NCBI RefSeq assembly: GCF_001014615.2
Contig: NZ_LBCQ02000010.1
Coordinates: 186,001 to 250,000, forward strand
Length of the DNA stretch: 64,000 nt
Reading direction: 5' to 3'
From: Aquamicrobium sp. LC103
Lineage (GTDB): Bacteria; Pseudomonadota; Alphaproteobacteria; Rhizobiales; Rhizobiaceae
Positions 57,101-64,000 of this stretch are shown in pieces. The notes under the pieces are model-generated. The model was not told the origin of the DNA and did no database searches. It worked only from the letters and a program-made list of their open reading frames with translations. Both the position numbers and the translations under genes were made by a program. The stretch's first letter is position 1. The number at the start of each line of letters is the position of its first letter.

Positions 57101-58288
57101 CTATTCACTTCGCTCGACGCACATCGCCACGCCCATGCCGCCGCCGATGCACAGCGTGGCGAGGCCCTTGCGGGCGCCGCGGCGGCGCATCTCGTAAACG
57201 AGCGTGTTGAAGATGCGGGTGCCGGAAGCGCCGATCGGATGGCCGATGGCGATCGCGCCGCCATTGACGTTCACGATTTCCGGGTTCCAGCCCATGTCCT
57301 TGTTCACGGCGCAGGCCTGCGCCGCGAAGGCCTCGTTCGCCTCGACGAGATCGAGGTCCTCGGGCCTCCAACCGGCTTTTTCCAGCGCCTTGCGGGAAGC
57401 CGGAATCGGTCCGGTGCCCATGATCTGCGGATCGACGCCGGCGGTCGCCCAGGAGACGATGCGCGCGAGCGGCGTGATGCCGCGGCGTGTCGCCTCCGCC
57501 TCGCTCATCAGCACCACCGCGCCGGCGCCATCGTTGATGCCGGAAGCGTTGCCGGCGGTGACCGTTCCCTCCTTGTCGAAGGCGGGCTTCAGCTTCTGCA
57601 TCGCCTCCAGCGAGGCACCATGGCGGATATATTCGTCGTCCTCGACGACCACGTCGCCCTTGCGGGTCTTGATGGTGACCGGAACGATCTCGTCCTTGAA
57701 CCTGCCCGCCTTCTGCGCCGCTTCCGCCTTGTTCTGCGAGGCGACGGCGAAGGCGTCCTGCTCCTCGCGGGTCAACTGCCACTGGCGGGCGACGTTCTCG
57801 GCGGTGTTGCCCATGTGATAGCCGTTGAAGGCGTCCCAGAGACCATCGCGGATCATCGTATCGATCATCGCGTAGTCGCCCATCTTCACGCCGGCGCGCA
57901 GATGCGCGCAATGCGGCGAAAGCGACATCGATTCCTGCCCGCCGGCAACGATGATCGTGGCGTCGCCGCTGGCGATCTGCTGCATGCCGACGGCGATCGT
58001 GCGCAGGCCGGAGCCACATACCTGGTTGAGGACCCAGGCCGTCGTTTCCTTGGGAAGACCGGCCTTGATCGCTGCCTGGCGCGCCGGGTTCTGGCCCTGG
58101 CCGGCGGTCAGCACCTGGCCGAGGATCACCTCGTCGACCTCCTTGCCGTCCACGCCGGCGCGCCGCAGCGCTTCCGTGATCGCGATGGCGCCCAATTCAT
58201 GCGCCGGCACGCTGGCGAAGGAGCCGTTGAACGAGCCGACCGGCGTGCGCGCCGCGCTTGCGACGACGATGGCGTTGGAAGCTGACAT
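57101..58288 (-). CDS. phaA: Acetyl-CoA C-acetyltransferase (beta-ketothiolase)
   Basis: This 395-residue thiolase has the nucleophile Cys91 in NQVCGSGLR, catalytic His350 in GHPIGASG and Cys380 in CIGGGMGVA. It joins two acetyl-CoA to acetoacetyl-CoA, the first step of PHB synthesis. It pairs with phaB and is divergent from the repressor phaR. The phaC synthase gene is not in this window. Confidence 0.96.
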   Translation of the reverse strand: MSASNAIVVASAARTPVGSFNGSFASVPAHELGAIAITEALRRAGVDGKEVDEVILGQVLTAGQGQNPARQAAIKAGLPKETTAWVLNQVCGSGLRTIAVGMQQIASGDATIIVAGGQESMSLSPHCAHLRAGVKMGDYAMIDTMIRDGLWDAFNGYHMGNTAENVARQWQLTREEQDAFAVASQNKAEAAQKAGRFKDEIVPVTIKTRKGDVVVEDDEYIRHGASLEAMQKLKPAFDKEGTVTAGNASGINDGAGAVVLMSEAEATRRGITPLARIVSWATAGVDPQIMGTGPIPASRKALEKAGWRPEDLDLVEANEAFAAQACAVNKDMGWNPEIVNVNGGAIAIGHPIGASGTRIFNTLVYEMRRRGARKGLATLCIGGGMGVAMCVERSE

Positions 58289-58563
58289 GACCGAATTCCT
58301 CGAACTCTTGGTGAACGTCTTCGAAGATGTTCTTGCCGGTTCCCGGGTTCAAGTCAAACCTCAAAAAATCCATCTCCGGCCAAGCCGTCCTGAGCACGTT
58401 CTTTCCGTGCCCGGTGGAAAATTGAGGCGAAACCATGTTCTCGCAGTGCACAAACCGCTTTCATTTGCCGGGCTTTTGCGCATATCCTGCCCGACAGGCC
58501 TTCATCCGGCCTTTGACGGTACCGTTCGAAAGCCGCGCTACAGCAATTCCAGGGAGGTCATGG

Positions 58564-59166
58564 ATGCCCGCAAAGAACGATCCGGTGGTCATCAAGAAAT
58601 ACGCCAACCGCCGCCTCTACAACACGGGCACCAGCACCTATGTGACGTTGGAAGACCTGGCCGAAATGGTGAAGAAGGGAGAGGACTTCACCGTGCAGGA
58701 CGCCAAGACCGGCGAGGACATCACCCATCCCGTCCTGACGCAGATCATCTTCGAATTGGAGAACAAGGACGGGCAGAACATGCTGCCGGTCTCCTTCCTG
58801 CGCCAGCTCATCGCGTTTTACGGCGACCAGATGCAGATGGTCGTGCCGAGCTTCCTCGAACAGTCGATGATCGCGTTCGCGAAGGAGCAGGAACGCTTCC
58901 GCGAGCAGATGAAGGAAGCGATGGGCAAGTCGCCCATGGAGATGATGAAGATCACGACGCCGATGAAGGCGATCGAGGAGCAGGCACGCCGCAACATCGA
59001 GCTCTTCCAGAACGCAATGCGGATGTTCACGCCGTTCCCGCCGCCCGGCGCGCAGCCGACGGCGGAGGAAGACGAGCAGCCCGCCGAGAAGAGCGACGAC
59101 CTTCAGGACCTGAAGGAGCAGATCGCCGCGATGCAGCGCAAGCTGGACGCAATGGGCAAGGGCTGA
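58564..59166 (+). CDS. phaR: Polyhydroxyalkanoate synthesis repressor PhaR
   Basis: This 200-residue protein has the PHB_acc N-terminal DNA-binding domain (VVIKKYANRRLYNTGTSTYV) and the following accumulation domains through FLRQLIAFYGDQMQ. The acidic C-terminus ends in a coiled coil. PhaR binds PHB granules and represses phasin and PHB genes when granules are low. It is placed divergently to phaAB, so both may be under its control. Confidence 0.94.
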   Translation: MPAKNDPVVIKKYANRRLYNTGTSTYVTLEDLAEMVKKGEDFTVQDAKTGEDITHPVLTQIIFELENKDGQNMLPVSFLRQLIAFYGDQMQMVVPSFLEQSMIAFAKEQERFREQMKEAMGKSPMEMMKITTPMKAIEEQARRNIELFQNAMRMFTPFPPPGAQPTAEEDEQPAEKSDDLQDLKEQIAAMQRKLDAMGKG

Positions 59167-59187
59167 ACGGCCCGACGATCGGCAACA

Positions 59188-59217
59188 AAAAAGACCGGCG
59201 CGGGCCGGTCTTTCGAT
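59188..59217. terminator. Bidirectional terminator between phaR and rpmF
   Basis: The stem AAAGACCGGC / GCCGGTCTTT (59190-59199 and 59204-59213) is flanked by A-rich and T-rich ends. It serves both convergent genes. Confidence 0.85.
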
Positions 59218-59245
59218 ATTCAAGCTTGGGAAGCGTCGGGAAAGC

Positions 59246-59428
59246 TCAGCCTTCCTTCGGCTCCAGAACCTGGCGGCCGCGATACATACCGGTCTTCAGG
59301 TCGATATGGTGCGGACGGCGCAGTTCGCCGGAATTCTTGTCCTCGACATAGGTCGGGGCCTTCAGCGCGTCGGCCGAACGGCGCATGCCGCGCTTCGACG
59401 GCGAGGTCTTTCGTTTAGGTACAGCCAT
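59246..59428 (-). CDS. rpmF: 50S ribosomal protein L32
   Basis: This 60-residue protein reads [20 protein letters not shown], the universal L32 start. The zinc cysteines of many L32 proteins are absent, as is usual in rhizobia. It sits between PHB and cell wall genes and ends at the shared terminator. Confidence 0.95.
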   Translation of the reverse strand: MAVPKRKTSPSKRGMRRSADALKAPTYVEDKNSGELRRPHHIDLKTGMYRGRQVLEPKEG

Positions 59429-59582
59429 GGATCCTGCTCCGCTGATCGGTCAAATGGCCGCTGCCGCCCTCGTGAAAGGGCCCCGCAATTCGGCCGGACT
59501 CTATGAAAGTTGCGTGCCTATACACGGATAGGCCGGATTTGACCAGCCCGGCCGCGAAAAATTTCGCCATGGCGACCACGCG

Positions 59583-60326
59583 TCACCTGAGGCAGCCGAC
59601 ATAACCGCCTGCCCGCTGCGCCCGGCGCTCGATCGTCGCCGCGATGCGGCCGAGATTGCGTGTCGGATTGGCGGGATCGCGCAGATGGGGATTGGGCAGC
59701 GTCACCGCCAGGAGTGCCGCCTGCCGGGAGGTGAGATCGCGCGCCGACCTGCCGAAATGATACCGCGCGGCCGCCTCGACACCGTAGATGCCCGGGCCCC
59801 ATTCGGCGATGTTCATGTAGATTTCCATGATCCGCTTCTTCGGCACGAAGAGGTCGAAATAGACCGCCAGAGGAAGCTCCAGCATCTTCCGTATCACCGA
59901 GCGGCCCGGCCAGAGATAGAGGTTCTTCACCGTCTGCATGGTGATCGTCGACGCCCCCCGCGTCGCCTCGCCGGAAAGCGCGTCCTCGATCACCAGATTG
60001 AGTTCTGCCCAGTCGATGCCCTTGTGGGAGCAGAACTGGCCGTCCTCCGACATCATCACCGAGTGAATGACACGCGGCCCCATGTCGCCGATCGAAACCC
60101 ATTGCCGGTCATAGCCGCGCAGGGCGACGACATCCCTGACCATCAGGGTCGAGATCGGGTGAACCATCGGCGGCAGGTAGACGAAGGTGAGAACGAGCGG
60201 CGCGACGGCGAGCGCCAGGAGGACGAGGAAGCCCCTCCGCGCCCATACCAGCAAGGAGCTGCGCCCCCTCGCTCGACTTCGCTTCCCCTTCATCCGCGGT
60301 TCGATCTCGATGGATGGCTCCTGCAC
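59583..60326 (-). CDS. mtgA: Monofunctional peptidoglycan glycosyltransferase
   Basis: From GTG 60326, five bases after GAGGAG, this has 247 residues; ATG 60293 would give 236. It has a basic N-terminus, one membrane helix ([20 protein letters not shown]) and the GT51 motifs [16 protein letters not shown] (with catalytic Glu), [16 protein letters not shown] and [20 protein letters not shown]. It polymerises lipid II into glycan strands on the periplasmic side. Confidence 0.92.
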   Translation of the reverse strand: MQEPSIEIEPRMKGKRSRARGRSSLLVWARRGFLVLLALAVAPLVLTFVYLPPMVHPISTLMVRDVVALRGYDRQWVSIGDMGPRVIHSVMMSEDGQFCSHKGIDWAELNLVIEDALSGEATRGASTITMQTVKNLYLWPGRSVIRKMLELPLAVYFDLFVPKKRIMEIYMNIAEWGPGIYGVEAAARYHFGRSARDLTSRQAALLAVTLPNPHLRDPANPTRNLGRIAATIERRAQRAGGYVGCLR

Positions 60327-60439
60327 CCGCACTCCTCGAAGTTGTCCTTTCGAGATACAGAGCGCGAGCGCCCAGCGCAACGCCGTCGGGCATCTTTCAT
60401 GGGCTTGACCAAAACCGAAATTGCCTCCATTGCGCGCCT

Positions 60440-61357
60440 ATGGACAATGCGGCATCCCTCGAATTCGAATCCACGCTCGTCTCGCGCGCCGAGGAAACGG
60501 AAGCCCTGCTGGCGCGTCTGCTGGACGGGACTCCTCGCTCGGGCGAGACCGCCAGACCCGCGCGGCTGCTCGCCGCGATCCGGCACGGTGTGCTCAACGG
60601 CGGCAAGCGGCTGCGGCCGTTCCTGGTCATGGAGAGCGCCGCGCTGTTCGGCGCCGACGGAGAGGCGGCCTCACGCGTCGCCGCCGCGCTCGAATGCGTG
60701 CATTGCTATTCGCTGATCCACGACGATCTGCCGGCGATGGACGACGACGATCTGCGCCGCGGCCAGCCGACCGTGCATCGTGCCTTCGACGAGGCGAGTG
60801 CCATCCTGGCGGGCGACGCGCTTCTGACCTACGCCTTCGACATCATCGCGGACGGAGCGACCGAACTGGCGCCGCTCGCACGCGCCGAACTCGTTCTCGG
60901 CCTCGCCCGCGCGGCGGGCATGGGCGGCATGGTCGGCGGCCAGGCGCTCGACCTGGAGGCGGAGCGGCAAAAGCCCGACGAGGCCGGCATCGTCACCCTG
61001 CAGGCGATGAAGACGGGCGCGCTCATCCGCTTCGCCTGCGAGGCCGGCGCGATCATCGGCGGCGCAAGCCCCGAGGAACGCGAGAGGCTTTCCGAGTTCG
61101 GCTCGGCGATCGGCCTCGCCTTCCAGCTCGCCGACGACCTGCTCGACATGACGTCGAGCGCGGAGGCGCTCGGCAAGGCCACCGGCAAGGACGCCGCAGC
61201 CGGCAAGGCGACGCTGGTCTCGCTCCACGGCGTCGACTGGACGAGGTCGCAATTGTCGGGCCTCGTCGCCCAGGCAAGCGAGCTTCTCGAGCCCTTCGGG
61301 GACAAGGCGACGCTCTTGAGGCAGGCCGCCCGCTTCGTCGCCGAACGCTCTTCCTGA
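60440..61357 (+). CDS. ispA: Polyprenyl (farnesyl/geranylgeranyl) diphosphate synthase
   Basis: This 305-residue synthase has the first Asp-rich motif DDLPAMDDDD (95-104), the GGKRLRP substrate loop (54-60) and the second motif DDLLD (232-236). It condenses IPP with allylic diphosphates, making farnesyl or geranylgeranyl diphosphate. Product length cannot be fixed by eye. It starts about 110 bases upstream from the mtgA start, in the other direction. Confidence 0.9.
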   Translation: MDNAASLEFESTLVSRAEETEALLARLLDGTPRSGETARPARLLAAIRHGVLNGGKRLRPFLVMESAALFGADGEAASRVAAALECVHCYSLIHDDLPAMDDDDLRRGQPTVHRAFDEASAILAGDALLTYAFDIIADGATELAPLARAELVLGLARAAGMGGMVGGQALDLEAERQKPDEAGIVTLQAMKTGALIRFACEAGAIIGGASPEERERLSEFGSAIGLAFQLADDLLDMTSSAEALGKATGKDAAAGKATLVSLHGVDWTRSQLSGLVAQASELLEPFGDKATLLRQAARFVAERSS

Positions 61358-61448
61358 CCTGCCTCCGATTTCCTGCCGCGATTAACAGCACTTTAATCGG
61401 ATTGCCCAATTCTCGTGCGGTCATGCTGCACGAGGGGTGGCGGGGGCC

Positions 61449-64000
<2,552 letters not shown>

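Overview
The window looks like a chromosomal segment from a high-GC alphaproteobacterium of the order Hyphomicrobiales, most like Mesorhizobium/Phyllobacteriaceae. The main evidence is alphaproteobacterial gene families (RpoH2 with an EcfG-type promoter, TrcR/DUF1013, GapR/DUF2312, DUF1244, DUF4164, CarD, PhaR), the tkt-gap-pgk order, a zinc-free L31, an alphaproteobacterial-type 6S RNA upstream of 5-formyltetrahydrofolate cyclo-ligase, and typical rhizobial intergenic repeats. The genus is inferred from gene content only. There are no tRNA or rRNA genes, no CRISPR array and no transposase, so this is mostly core genome.

Layout. 1-4.2 kb: a truncated ABC half-transporter, rpmE, the stress sigma factor rpoH2 and a lipoprotein M48 protease. 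4.4-9.2 kb: thiamine uptake genes thiBPQ behind a TPP riboswitch, with divergent thiN (thiamine pyrophosphokinase). A large nested inverted repeat lies between thiB and thiP. 9.2-17.8 kb: Uup ATPase, zapA with DUF4164, the tkt-gap-pgk carbon block and a GDSL hydrolase. 17.9-24.5 kb: propionyl-CoA synthetase, a YegD-type Hsp70 relative, an SDR, then a small regulated-looking module: two tiny DUF1127-like proteins, a DJ-1/PfpI protein and a YafY/WYL regulator, with palindromic operators and ribosome-site hairpins. 24.6-33.7 kb: trcR, assorted enzymes, an MFS transporter, an ArsR regulator, two DUF465 genes, purEK, rpmJ and a TPR protein. 33.7-38.6 kb: pyk-DUF1036, hutG-DUF1244, gapR, an M20 hydrolase and msrB. 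39-43 kb: a VWA protein and a MoxR ATPase separated by a GH25 lysozyme and a GNAT gene. 43.1-49.5 kb: 6S RNA with 5-FCL, ymdB-like, TerC, HxlR/GST pair, MBL hydrolase, yebC and a SelW-like protein. 49.7-54.8 kb: carD, fdxA, an S4 RNA-binding protein and a SUV3-like helicase. 55.4-64 kb: aqpZ, the PHB genes phaA-phaB and phaR, rpmF, mtgA, a prenyl diphosphate synthase and a truncated hybrid histidine kinase.

The clearest physiological themes are thiamine import and salvage under TPP control, the pentose phosphate/lower glycolysis block, polyhydroxybutyrate synthesis with its repressor, and stress control (RpoH2, CarD, 6S RNA, MsrB, HxlR-GST). The most unusual stretch is 22.1-23.5 kb. It has perfect CTGACA-N6-TGTCAG palindromes and two RNA leaders in which the Shine-Dalgarno sequence is buried in a hairpin. 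One of these has a competing upstream pairing partner and so could act as an RNA switch.
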